Source: Moniliophthora roreri
Taxonomy: Eukaryota > Basidiomycota > Agaricomycetes > Agaricales > Marasmiaceae
DNA length: 64,000 bases
Assembly (NCBI GenBank): GCA_001466705.2
Contig: LATX02000046.1
Location: 124,001 to 188,000 of the forward strand
Reading direction: 5' to 3'
In this document: positions 1 through 14,636 of the stretch, piece by piece
Layout of the letters: the number at the start of each line of letters is the position of its first letter
How positions within the stretch are numbered: position 1 is the first letter of the stretch
Made by a program: the position numbers and the translations under genes
The notes under the pieces: model-generated
Database searches by the model: none
What the model saw: the letters and a program-made list of their open reading frames with translations, nothing else
Told to the model about the DNA's origin: nothing

Positions 1-1420
1 AATTTCTGTCAGATACTACACAGGGGCGAAAAGAGCACCAATCCTGACGATTGTCATTGGGGGGAATCATGAAGCGTCAAACTATATGTGGGAACTGTGG
101 GTAATTTGGACGCTCATTTACACCTTTCTGATATCCTTTAGGTATCATGGCGGTTGGTTGGCACCTAATATCTACTATCTGGGGCACGCAGGATGCGTTC
201 AATTCAACGGACTTCGTATTGCGGGCGCGTCTGGGATTTTCAAGGGCTACAACTTTTCCAAAGGTGTGGCATCCGCATTGTCATCTAGCAATGATTCCTC
301 AACACCTCTCATTAGGCTACTTTGAGAGATTACCTTATGACAAAGAGGCATTACGGAGTGTCTACCATATACGAGAATTCAACGTTCGGAAATTGTCCCT
401 CGTGAGTCCTTTCTCCCCATATTTTAATTCGGTGTGCAATTGACGTTGGGATAGCTTTCAAGTCCAAGCATTTTCCTGTCTCATGATTGGCCTGTTGGAA
501 TCGACCAGTATGGTGATTTCCAGGCTCTTATCCGGGCAAAATCGCATTTTCGGCAAGAAATAAATGAGGGGAGATTAGGTTCGCCTCCTCTCATGGGTCT
601 CCTTCGCACCCTGAAACCTGAATGGTGGTTTTCTGCGCATCTTCATTGTCGATTTGAAGCGACAGTCGTTCACGAAGGCGAAGCAAATAGTGGTCTAACG
701 CAAAGTGCTCCTCCAGCAGCCGCAAATCCTGATGAGATTACCATTGAAGATGATTTCGATGGTGACGGCAACAACGCTACCAAGCCAGAGCCCGCCCCTC
801 AACCGACTGTGTCCACTAATCCGGATGAGATAGCCCTTGAAGACGAGATTGAAGATGTCGCGATACCTTCAGCTCCAATGCCACCTTCTGTTACTAGGTT
901 CCTTGCGTTAGACAAGTGTTTACCGAAACGTAAATTCCTAGAGGTATGGGAGCTATTTCGCTCGGTCAGTGCGTGCTGACACCGTTTCAATGTTCAGGTC
1001 ATCGACATCTCGATTGAAGATACCTACACTGGACAGCGTGATGAACTTCTCTTCGACCCAGAGTGGCTTGCTATAACTCGGGCGTTCCATCCATACTTCT
1101 CAGTTTATCGCTATCAGATGCCTTTCCCAGGCGAAGAACAGGCTAGAGAAATGGTTGCCAAAGAGCTGGACTGGGTTAAACAGAACCTGTTCAAAGACAA
1201 CGAGATTGCTATTCCAGTCAACCGTGTACAACAATTTGTAAAAACTGCATCAGGGCCTGGTTCCGAGGGTGGCCAAAAGTTCAAGCAACGTGAGTCTTAC
1301 GTGATTGCGATGAGGTTGACTTTACTGATGTTTCCTGTTTCTGAAGCGCAACAATTCTCAAATCCGCAAACAGAGGCGTACTGTCAAATGTTGCAGATTG
1401 AAAATAGGATAAACCGGTAG
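1..1420 (+). CDS. DBR1: RNA lariat debranching enzyme, 5' part missing
   Basis: Metallophosphoesterase that hydrolyses the 2'-5' bond of excised intron lariats so the intron can be degraded; expected to be nuclear. The window opens inside the gene, and bases 1-12 may be the tail of an intron. Visible family motifs are GGNHE near base 70, the segment [14 protein letters not shown] after base 480, and SAHLHCRF near 630, which together supply metal ligands of the calcineurin-like fold. The C-terminal DBR1 domain follows ([15 protein letters not shown] and onward). Introns read as about 103-143, 261-312, 402-454, 944-997 and 1290-1346; the last short exon ends at TAG 1418-1420. An acidic, proline-containing linker (about 700-890) separates the two domains. 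The start codon and first catalytic motif lie outside the window. The family call is firm. Confidence 0.93.
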
Positions 1421-1554
1421 TATCATCTCGCCACCTACAATAGCTCGAATTGTCGTGTTCACCCTGCTCAGTATCGTACATTAGTTTACACCCTTGATAC
1501 ATCGTATATCAAAATATGCAATTCATAAACATACAATCCAGAAAAATCATGACC

Positions 1555-2656
1555 TCAATCTCCACAAACATCCATAAGAGATTCTGATTTAATCCCCATG
1601 TCTCGCGCCAATGGCGTAACAGTATTGGTGATAGCCTGTAACGCCTCTTGGTGTTCCGATATTTTGGTCAACAGCTTCTGCTGCCTTATTTCGATATTCT
1701 GGATCATCGAATCTTCATGATGTCGAAGAGACGCGTTTGCTGCTAGACTTTGGTCAACGGCAAAACAGACGGCCTCTTCAAATGTAGATGTATGGCGTCC
1801 CTGAGGCTCTGCGATTTGGCCGAGTCTGCTCTGGTCAGCGTGCTGAAGGTCCATTAGCAACTCTGTTCGAGTTTTTAGCTAAAATGACAAGAGATGGTCA
1901 GTGCAGGAAGGTGTGCCCAGGGAAGAGCACAAACTTTTTGTAACTCAGCTTCGGTCTTAATAAAAGTCTGTTCAACCTTCTGCATTGTAGCCTGGGTCCG
2001 AATATCTTGACGTTGAACACCGGAGACACGGGTTTGTATAACAGCCATTACTCGCATATCCGGCAGGTGTGCCTCGAGATCGGCCACTCTGCTTAAAAGT
2101 TCGTCCAAATCACCCTCCAAGAAGGCCTCTCGAGATCGAGTCTCCTGATTCTCTGCATATTTGGGGTTCCAAGACCGGCGGTTAGTTTGGATGTAATCCA
2201 ACGCCTCCAGAAGATATTGTGTTAGAAGTTGACCGTCAGTATGGAATAGGACAGGATTTTCATCAGCGTGGGTTTCTCCATGTCTCGACAAGGCACTGTT
2301 TTTCATTTCGAGCTTTCTGTAGCTCTGATCAAGGGAATGTCGAAGTGCTTGGGCGTAGGGATGGTCATCCTCTACTATCTCGCCTGCTTCGGCATTTTCT
2401 ATCCTCTGTCTGAGCGCAGGACGCGGTTTCAGGCTCAAGACGTTTTGAAATGATTTTAGCTGATAATTTGTGTCCCTCGCTTGTGCCAAATCAATAAGTG
2501 CTTTCGACATATGCCTGGAATATTGTCAACAAATTCGAGGCTTTAGTGTTTCGCTTAAAGTACATACCTTGTGATGCTACATTTGATGTCAGCCTCTGTA
2601 AGTTCCTCATTATCGTGGGATCGGGTCGTATCTGTAGCTTCGGATATCATGGACAT
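1555..2656 (-). CDS. Coiled-coil protein of unknown function
   Basis: Three exons (2656-2568, 2514-1935, 1878-1555) join to 993 nt, giving 330 aa. The chosen start is the first ATG of MSMISEATD; the splice at 2568/2514 joins ITR to HMSKAL. The protein is hydrophilic and mostly helical, with long heptad-like stretches in the middle (around ESHLPDMR-type sequence, ELQKLKTRTELL) and the C-terminal third (SMIQNIEIRQQKLLTKISEH). No signal peptide, membrane segment or enzymatic motif is visible. It lies tail to tail with DBR1 (134 bp between stops) and head to head with kexin A (263 bp between starts). A structural or complex-scaffold role, for example at kinetochore, nuclear pore or cytoskeleton, would fit such composition, but I do not recognise the family. 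Confidence 0.75.
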
Positions 2657-2919
2657 TTTAGCAGATATCCAGCAGATACGAGGATAAACGTTACTGGGCG
2701 TTGTAAGTGGCAGAAATGCGCAGCAGGAATTTTCCCCCGTCCTTCGGCATTTGCCTATGGCATCTTCCCATCAAGCACCCATCATGGATTACTGCGTATG
2801 TATATGGTACCACGTATTCTCCGGCGCTTTAGCAAGCTCTCAGTCGTTTCGTTCTTTTCTTAGTCCTCTATACCCCGAATGCGCACTAGCGCTCCCTCGT
2901 ATTCCTCTTAAAATTTCCA

Positions 2920-5577
2920 ATGCGACTTCACTTCAGCCTGTTGTGGCTGCTATCTTCCCTACTTCTCTCGGCCTCAGCCCTGACACAACCTGCAAAACGG
3001 ACATACGATACCCATATCTATTACGTCCTGGAGCATGATTCGCAGGCTGATGGGGCACCGTTAGACATAATCTTGCAAGAGTTGCGAGTGGAAATGGTGG
3101 AACAAGTGGGAGCACTGAAAGATCACTGGCTGGTCAAAAGGGAGAAGAGTTTTGAGGAATTGACGAAGAGGGACATCTCAGAAAATGATCCCGTACTTGC
3201 CCGGTACAACGAAATTCGCGAGTTGAGGGATGGAGATCTACAATTGCGTTCTGGCGCCCTTGGTTCTTCAATCAAATCCCTTTCTCTTCAGACACTCCGT
3301 CAACGTGTAAAGCGTGCGCCCCCACCTCTGGCTCCAGCACCTGTCTACGCTTCAGAGGCAGTTGCACAACGATTCGACATTGGGGATCCGTTATTTTCTA
3401 AGCAGTGGCACCTTGTCAACGATGATTTTCCTGAACATATGATGAATGTAACGGGTGTGTGGGAGATGGGTTTTAAAGGGAAAGGTGTTATATCTTCCCT
3501 TATTGACGATGGTTTGGACTATACCAGCGAAGACCTGGCCGACAATTTCGTGAGTGTATGCTACCTATCTTTTCAACTAAGCTGAATATGGGCCATTCCC
3601 AACTGCCAGGATGCTGCTAACTCTCATGATTACAACGATCATGCCGAGCTACCGACTCCTAAGCTATTCGATGATACTCACGGAACTCGTTGTGCTGGGC
3701 AGATTGCAGCCGTCAGAAATGGTGTCTGCGGTGTTGGAATCGCCTACGAGTCCAAGGTCGCGGGCGTCCGTATACTGTCAGGCTTCATATCTGATGCTGA
3801 TGAGGCTGCCGCCCTCAACTATGGATACCAAGATGTCTCCATCTACAGTTGTAGCTGGGGACCACCCGATGACGGCAGAACGATGGAGGGACCGGACCAT
3901 TTGATCAATAAGGCTATGTTGGAGGGCATCAACAATGGTCGAGGCGGGAAAGGCTCTGTCTTCGTATTCGCAAGTGGCAATGGCGCTGCCAGCGGTGATC
4001 AGTGCAATTTTGATGGGTACACCAACAGTATCTGGTCTGTTACAGTCTCCGCGGTCGACCATCAGGGTCTGCACCCATACTATTCAGAGTCATGTGCTGC
4101 AAATATGATCGTCGCATACAGTTCTGGTAGTGGTAAGAGTATAGTGAGTCTCACAATACAGGCTCATTCGGATATCGTTATACTGATTTGATACGTCTAG
4201 ACCAGTACAGATAAGGGCAAAGACAAGTGCACTTCTAGTCACGGCGGCACATCCGCGGCGGCTCCGAATGCGGTTGGGGTATTTGCTTTGGCACTTGAGG
4301 CCAGGTAAGTATCTCGTATGAGTTGAATGGCGTCAAGTTCGCTGAGCGAATGATATAGATCTGACCTGACGTGGCGCGACATCCAGCACTTGTGTGTCGA
4401 AACCGCCCGAACTGACAGTTTAGACGATCCAGAATGGGAAAAGACTGCCGCGGGTCGCTTGTACAGTTACAAGTATGGCTACGGCGCGCTGGATGGGTAC
4501 CGGTTCGTCAATGCCGCCCTCAACTGGCAGCTTGTCAAGCCTCAAGTGTGGTACAAGTCGCACACCGTGCAGCTCGGTGGTGGACAAATGACCGAGGACA
4601 AGAACTTCACCGATGGAATACCAATTACGGAACCTGGAGTGACTAGTGTCATAACGGTCACGAAAGACACTCTTTTGGCCCATAATTTTGAAAAGTTGGA
4701 ACAGATCAACGTCAAAGTCTGGATACAGCATGAAAAGAGAGGAGATGTTGAGATTGAACTCATCAGTCCGAATGGCATTAAAAGTATGCTGGCGGGACAG
4801 CGAACAGGCGATATTGCAAATACAGGTTTCCCTGGATGGGTATTCATGACCGTGAAGCACTGGTACGTGCAAATGGACTATCCTTGAATGTCACTGATAT
4901 CTCTTCGTAGGGGAGAAGATCCCGTAGGAGACTGGACTATCCGAGTTTGGGATGCTGTCAATGAAAACTTCAACGGCAATTTCTTGGGCTGGAACATAAT
5001 GTTCTGGGGATCTGCGATAGACGCTGCCAAAGCCATGAAATATGAGCTACCTTTGGATGATAAGGTCTTCCCACCGCCTGAAGAAACGCCTTCAGCACTT
5101 CTCCCCTCGCCAAGTACTACACGGATCTACACTAAACCCACCGCTTACTTGGGTGAGCCATCAGGTAACCCCCCTAGTCCAGGTCTTGGAAAGTTGGTGT
5201 CAGAGCAGAAGTGGTTCTTTGGCATCATCGGTTTCGTTGTGGTGGCAGCCATCGGAGTGGGGATCTTCTTTTGGAGGCGCAGTGCGCAGCGCAAGGCCTA
5301 CACATCGCTTGCTGGAGACGTTCCCATGGGCTCCATGGAACGAGGTCGCTTCAGTGAAAACCGGGAACTGTATGATGCCTTTGGAGAAACTGATGGTGAC
5401 GAAGACGAAGATGCTGTCGAGAAACCTCTGCTGCGTCGTTCGCACGATGACCCGCGCCGGACTGACAGCTCGGGACCTTATCGAGATGAACCAGACGGAC
5501 CTTCTCACATGGCGGAACCTAGCGGCAGTTCCGACAGTTCCGGTAGTGGCGATGGAAGCTGGGTACACACATCATGA
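2920..5577 (+). CDS. KEX2: Kexin-type subtilisin protease, copy A
   Basis: Calcium-dependent serine endoprotease of the late Golgi that cleaves proproteins after KR or RR. Five exons (introns 3550-3609, 4144-4200, 4305-4358, 4863-4910) give 812 aa. Order: signal peptide (MRLHFSLLWLLSSLLLSASA), prodomain ending in the self-cleavage site RQRVKR then APPP, S8 catalytic domain with Asp in LIDDGLDY, His in DTHGTRCAGQ, oxyanion Asn in ASGNGA and Ser in HGGTSAAAPN, P domain (EKLEQINVKVWIQHEKRGDVE), a proline-rich linker, one membrane helix (FFGIIGFVVVAAIGVGIFFW) and a cytosolic tail with ELYDAFGE. All catalytic residues are present. It converges with MCM7 (212 bp apart). A second kexin lies at 33.5 kb on the same strand with matching intron positions. 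Confidence 0.95.
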
Positions 5578-5789
5578 TTTATATAGCTTTTGCTTCACTT
5601 TTCGCGAGATAGCATCGGAAGGAACAGCTATGGAAGGAACGTTGAAGACTCCGGATATCGTCGCTGGATATAGGGATTTATCTACTGTACATTAAATAGG
5701 TACCAGTGTACAACCACACACTTAAAAACTCGATAGCAAAGCTGAATACTTAGATGAACAGGCGAGATCATATGAAGGGTATAATTCTA

Positions 5790-8549
<2,760 letters not shown>

Positions 8550-8666
8550 GGTGGTCTGTGAACAAGGGCTCAAACACGAGTCACGTTACACATCTGAACT
8601 CTGCCCTCAACCCCTGCTTCTCGTCTGTTTGGCTCAAAAGGGCCTTGTTTTTGTCCTTTCCTTATT
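8550..8666. promoter_or_regulatory. Divergent upstream region of MCM7 and DNMT1-like gene
   Basis: Only 117 bp separate the two start codons, so both promoters and 5' UTRs must fit here or overlap the genes. It carries a pyrimidine-rich tract before the methyltransferase start (ctcgtctgtttgg, cctttccttatt). I see no ACGCGT (MluI box) in the gap; the nearest lies at 8295-8300 inside an early MCM7 intron. A shared promoter is inferred from spacing only. Confidence 0.55.
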
Positions 8667-11600
8667 ATGCCTCCCACTCGTTTAAAGCTATATGTCGAAA
8701 TTCCTACTCGTCGAAAGCTCCCGCGGCCAACTGCGTGTGAGCAAAGCTCATCCCCGAATGTCCGCGAACCTTCATCTACCATCTGCGTTGAATCACAGGC
8801 CCCCAAGAAATTCAAAACGGTGTTAGAACCGTACGTGGAGCTCCCTCCGTTGCGCAGCAAGTCGAAGCGAAAGACTAGACCCGAAACCCCCGCCTCCGGA
8901 TCGTCGGCTGGGACAGAAATCATACATACACCCCCGCGAAAGAGAAGAAGAATACCCAAGTATGACGATGAGATAGAGGCGACCATAAATGATGGATCTG
9001 TGAGTCCTCGATTCAGATTACTTTGAGATTTGTATACTCACTCTTTGTTATACTAAAGGCTACTATTCCTGCTCTGCGAGCGTCTCCTACCGTGTCGGAT
9101 ATTCAGGTAAATCTTTGCGATGCGGGCCATCTTCACGTTGATGCCAAATTTTATACAGGCTCGGCTTCAGTCCCCCACTGTTTCTGACATCGCCGCTGCA
9201 GCTTCAACGTCGGTCAGTCAAATTGCATCCTAGTTTTCATCGTGTCATACTTAACACTTTCCTAGTATCCCCGACATCTCAAATCGAGAGCCCGGTCACC
9301 ATCACCAATTTTTTCAGATGGCACGGAAAATGATACACCGGTAATTGATCATAATACCAGTGAGTATAGGGCACTTCACCTTCTATCAACGCAAGTTCTA
9401 ATCCTGACATTCACAGACACGATTCCTTCACGTAGCGCTACGCCTACAGGTGTGTAATGGACCACATTTTTCTTGTTGCTTATACTGAGTTATATCTATA
9501 GATTTGACGATCTATGAACCCTTCCTAGATGTGATGATAGAGGATGCAGACCTTACCATTGACGGAGAAACCCATCTGGAAGATACAGACGCAGATTCCG
9601 AAGATAACGATGATGCACCTGTTCGTCAAATACAAGATTTCACCATATACGACCTTAAAACCAAGGAATGCATCGACTTTGCTTCACTGGTGGAGCAAGG
9701 CGTGGAGAATATTCGTTGCGGAGCTTCAGGTGTGGTTAGGGCATGGTTCAATGACATGGACAATGAAATCTTGAGCGACTCTCTTGATGAAAGCAACGAT
9801 CATATAGACATGATTACTTTTGCTGGCGAAAGGGTTCAGTTATCTCGAATATTAGAACTCAACATGCATCACTTTGACGAGGACAATGATACTTTTGATG
9901 GGTTTGTGTCTTACAATCGAACCTTTCCGCTTGTTAGCTGAAGAAGCATCGCCACAGGAAAATTTATCTGCGAACTAAATATGCTTGGTACATCTTGGAC
10001 TCGCCATCCGTACAGTACCAACGATACTTCTTCCCCTTTTTTGTAAAGCATCGACTATGCCATTTGGTGTTGTCGTGGGCATTGAAAGACGAAACGGTTA
10101 CACTCCAGGAATTCCTACAACGTCTCGTCAACGATCCCATATTTCAAAATGGCGACACCAACGAAAAGATATTCTCAGCGCTCGTAATTCTGGGCCGATC
10201 AATTTCCTCTGAAGAAATGGAGACAGATGAAACAGTAAGTTTTTTTTTTTAAAAAAACCTCTGTGTGGGTATATCTGACGATATTTCAAGCGGAGCTACA
10301 TGTCTTCAACCATTCCCAGTGTCATATCGGAAAACCGTAAAAGGCTTCAGACCATCAAGCGTGTCCCAATCATCAAGACCTTGTTATCTAAGGAGTATGG
10401 AAGGGATGATTACAGTACCGGTGCGTTGTATCTTTTTTGACTTCAAGATAATAATATTCTAATCTTGCCTTCTTATTAGAAGTCGCTTCTTCCTCTACCA
10501 CCAGAACGAAACCGACACGGTCCAAATACAAGAAGTTACCATCGAACAAGGAGAAAGCTATTCTGCTCCACAAGAACGATACCGTAGTCACACCAGTGGT
10601 CTCCAGAATCGTGAAGGACTTGTACAATTTGGAACTCGAAGTAAGCGGCGAGACTGAAGAACAGGACCAAGCGGTAGTAAAGGCGATTAAGGAGGCGAAG
10701 GAACATAACGAGGATCCGGAGAACGTCAAATGGGGCCCTCTGGCAGATTGTGTACAAGGCTACTACGAGAGTGTTACTCTTGATGGTGAAGTGTACCACG
10801 TAAGTTGTTCCTTTCCATCAGATCGCTGCCGTTCCTGAATGTTCTATAGGTTGGCGACGATGTGATGGTTAGTGTCAACCCGGACGATAACGATAACGAG
10901 TGGGGCAATTTCACGCACCCCAAAGGTGGCAACTATTATGCGAATCATGTTTGGTATGCACACCTTGTTTTATTATAGCTGGGCTATTGATACTGAGGCT
11001 AGCCAGGTTTGTCAAGATAGCCTTTTTCTTTGATCATCCGAACAAAATCAATCCATCTACTAAGGAACCAGTCAAGATGTTTCACGGACAGTGGTTCCAG
11101 CATGGCAGTCGAACTATACTGCAAGAAGTTGCCCATACAAGATCGCTATACCTCACAGACCAATGTGACAATAACCCCGTAGCCAGTATCTTCCGGAAAT
11201 GCTCCATCAAATACCTGCCGCCCGAAGCCGTTGAGGAGGAGGACGATTGTGATCCCATGGGGTCCGACTTTCACTGCTCGTAAGTTGATTCGATCTACTC
11301 GCTTTAAATTGTAACCGATGTCCGCCTAGACTGATGTGGGACAACACTCAGTTCCATCTCATCGATATCCCTACTGAAGCGCAGATAGATGAGCTGTGTG
11401 CACACCAACTTTCACACAAGAGATGTGTGGGGTGCGCTCTCCAAGAAAAACATAGGACCGAGCAAGTAGCTCTCCCAATCGATTCGTCCAATGGTGTTAC
11501 GCGTTTCGGAGTCAATTACCATAAAGGCGATTGCGTTTACATCCAAGGCTCGACCTGTGTATTGGACATCGCTCGTATTGAGGATATCAAGTGGAGTAAC

Positions 11601-14240
11601 AATGAGGAAGCAATGCTTGATATTCGACGTCTCCTTCGGCGGGATGACGATTTTAAAGCGAAGGAGAGTCCTGCAGAAGAGGTGTGCCTAAAATAACTTC
11701 AATGACCTTCTCATTGAATGCTGTTTAAGAAACGGTTATACCTCAGCCAAAAGGTCGACTGTATCGACTTCAGCAACGTAGAAGGCAAATGCTACGTTAA
11801 ACATCTCCCACAGTCGGAAAATTGTGCGATTACGGAATGGGTACAGCACGACGATCACTGGTATCTCAATGAGGAGGAGGACGGCGACCAAAACCTAGTG
11901 CGCATCAAACGGAAGGCCTTTCAAGTTTGTCACGACTGCTTGTCGGATCACGAGGAGGAACTTGAAGAGTTTAAGAACAACCTGATAGGCCAAGGGAAAC
12001 TACGTGGGCTAGAACTCTTCAGTGGTGAGACCTTGTGGTTCGCCTCTCAGCTTAGCATTGATTAACAGGCAACTTTGCAGGTGCCGGAGGACTGGGAACT
12101 GGAATGAACTCGTCAGGATATGTTGATACCAAATGGGCTGTAGAATTTTCTCCCGCTGCAGCCATGTCCTATCGGTGAGCCATGCGATCAACCGCGTCGA
12201 ACCGGTGACCTGAATTGCTCGCAGCGCAAACCATCCTGATACCATTGTATACTGTCAAGACAGCAACCTTCTCCTCAAACATGCCATTGAGACTCGAGAG
12301 GGCAAGAATCCGAAGCCTCTCGTTTCAAATTTTAGCTCGAAGGAGAAGTGTAAAGAGATGCCTCGGAGGGGTGATGTTGACTTTATCTTCGGAGGTATGG
12401 GCTTTGATACCAATTACCCCCGACTCGGAGGTCACAATGATGCCAGGTCCACCGTGTCAGGCGTTCAGCGGTGCCAATCACACCCCAGTAAGCTACCAAA
12501 CATAAAATTTCATACTTTTTACCAACTTAGGCACTTTCAGAAAGCAGATGATATCAGGTTCGACCTGTATCGACCTGAGCGATACGGAACTAACTCCTTA
12601 CCAGGACCACCCTACCCTGCAACATGCTTTCTTTCGTCGAGGAGTATGACCCGGATTATTTCCTTCTCGAGAATGTGACCGGTCTCCTTCGATATCCGCT
12701 CTTGGCTACTACGGATGGGAGGCGGTTGACGGGCGGTATAAAGATGGGTGTCGTGAAGATGATCATGAGGGTCCTCATTGCTCTAGGGTGCGTTCTATGT
12801 CCTTCTGGCACTACGCCAATGACTGCCAAATACGGCAAGTCCATGTGCTCATTTGCCGCGCGTCCTCGCGCTTCCACTCGCTTTCCGTTCTCTCGCTGAT
12901 CCATCACAAAAGATATCAAGTCCGTTTCAAAATCCTCGAAGCCGGTCAGTATGGCTGCCCCCAAAGCCGAAAACGCATAATCTTCTTGGGCGCCAAGCGG
13001 GGCCTAAAGCTGCCGGACTTCCCTATTCCTACTCATGCGTTCACCAAAGCATGTGCATGGAGGGTGCCATGTAACCCAAAGAAACGGTTGTTACCAGTTA
13101 CTCACAGCAAAGATTCGGAATCAATTGAAGGAGGGTCTTATCATTATGCACCTATGAACCCGATTAGCATTAAAGACGCTATCGGAGATTTGGCACGTGT
13201 CCATTAGACTTTTTGCTTCTCACTGATAACCGATCTGGGAATGTTTAGCCTGCTTTTGAATGGAAGAACCCCCACCACATTATAGAGGCCACGGCGAAGG
13301 ATAGAAAGGAGGCACTTTCACGAGAGGAGCAAGGCATCAAACAAGTGGACGCTATTCGCTCTGGTACAAAATCATCTTTACCGCTGCCTGGATTTCCCAG
13401 AGGTGCGCCGTATGCGAAGCCTCCGCAAAATGCATATCAGAAATGGATGAGGGAGAAGATGAAGGAAGGGGAAAGGGTGATGGATCATGTTACAAAATAT
13501 CACAAGGCAAATATTGTCGAATCGTGAGCGGTCAAGACTCCGATCTTAACTTGCGTTGACGGAGATCACTATACAGCACTGTTACGATGCCGCTGGAACC
13601 TGACGTTCACCATACTAGTCAGTGCATATATTCTCCGTGGTCTCCTTTACGCTCATTATCCGATATATCTCAGTTCTCCCTGTTGTGCTTCAGCCACCAT
13701 GTGCTCGACCTGGCAAAAAACAAGCGGATAAAGGTCAGTCCGCTTTTTCTCTCCCAAGGTTCTCCAAAAATTCACCATTATTGCGTACCAGTGTTTTATG
13801 GTCGAACAAACGACTCTTCCTTTTTTCGGACTGCGCTGGCCACCTCAAGCCCAGCGATGAAAGATAGCTGGCCGTTACATCCATCAGTGAGCGCCGTCTT
13901 TCTGTTCCCTCTGCATCCTTTGCACGTCCATTGATCGCTTTCTCAGCAAAAACGCGTATACACAATCCGTGAAGCGGCTCGTTCACAGGGCTTTCCTGAT
14001 CATTACAAGTTTTTGTCGGAGAAGAAGTTGCCAAATGGGATTGCCGAAGACGTGTGTCGCTTCCTTCTGCCTCCCCTGCCTCCCTAGTGTCTTATTGGTC
14101 CTTGACTCGACTTGTAGCAACAACGTCAAATTGGGAATGCTGTACCTGTTCCTCTAGCATTGGCTTTAGGTAAAGCGCTGGGCGACGCACTTAAGACGAT
14201 GTGGAAGGAGAAGCGGAAGGAAGGGAGTCCTGCAATTTAA
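8667..14240 (+). CDS. DNMT1-type DNA (cytosine-5) methyltransferase
   Basis: Transfers methyl from S-adenosylmethionine to DNA cytosine; DNMT1 relatives maintain methylation after replication. Start ATG opens MPPTRLKLYVEIPTRRK. Order: a disordered basic N-terminus with nuclear-signal-like KRKTR and RKRRR, an RFD domain (ERVQLSRILELNMHHFDED, YAWYILDSPS), a first BAH domain (VYHVGDDVMVSV, about 10.8-11.2 kb), a second BAH domain (TRFGVNYHKGDCVYIQ, about 11.5-11.8 kb), and the catalytic domain: motif I LELFSGAGGLGTG, motif IV FGG/PPCQAFSGAN (intron between GG and PP), motif VI FLLENVTG, motif VIII GCPQSRKR, motif IX REAARSQGFPDHY and motif X RQIGNAVP. The 3' end is split into small exons; the last two are 13947-14051 and 14118-14240. 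I see no CXXC finger. All key motifs are intact, so it should be active. Confidence 0.92.
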
Positions 14241-14636
14241 TGGAAAATTTAAATATTCTTCATCAAGGTGTAATTTCTTGTACCCCCGAAGTACGCTATC
14301 CTATTGCTATATGTATCCCTAGAAGACAGTGTATGTCCATTTAGACTGTACTTCTCAATTGCCTGTAGACGCATTTAGTAATAATTACCTCTGCTCTGAA
14401 AGGAAAACAGGATGACATCGTGCGATACCTCGACTATACACATGTATCAAACCACAGTTGGTCCAAATACATATCCTTGGTCCACCCGTATAACCCATCT
14501 CATCCCATCCTGCTCCAGCACACGTATCCTCGCGCACAAGTCAGGGTCCTTGCCTACAAGATCAACAACATTGGTTTTCAGTAACGGAAAAGTTCCATCA
14601 ATGTCATTGATTCCTGAGCAGGCGGCGAAAACCTGA

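Noticed and set aside
13735..14034. 99-codon minus-strand frame
   Set aside because: It is the shadow of the 3' exons of the methyltransferase, which carry conserved motifs VIII-X on the plus strand.
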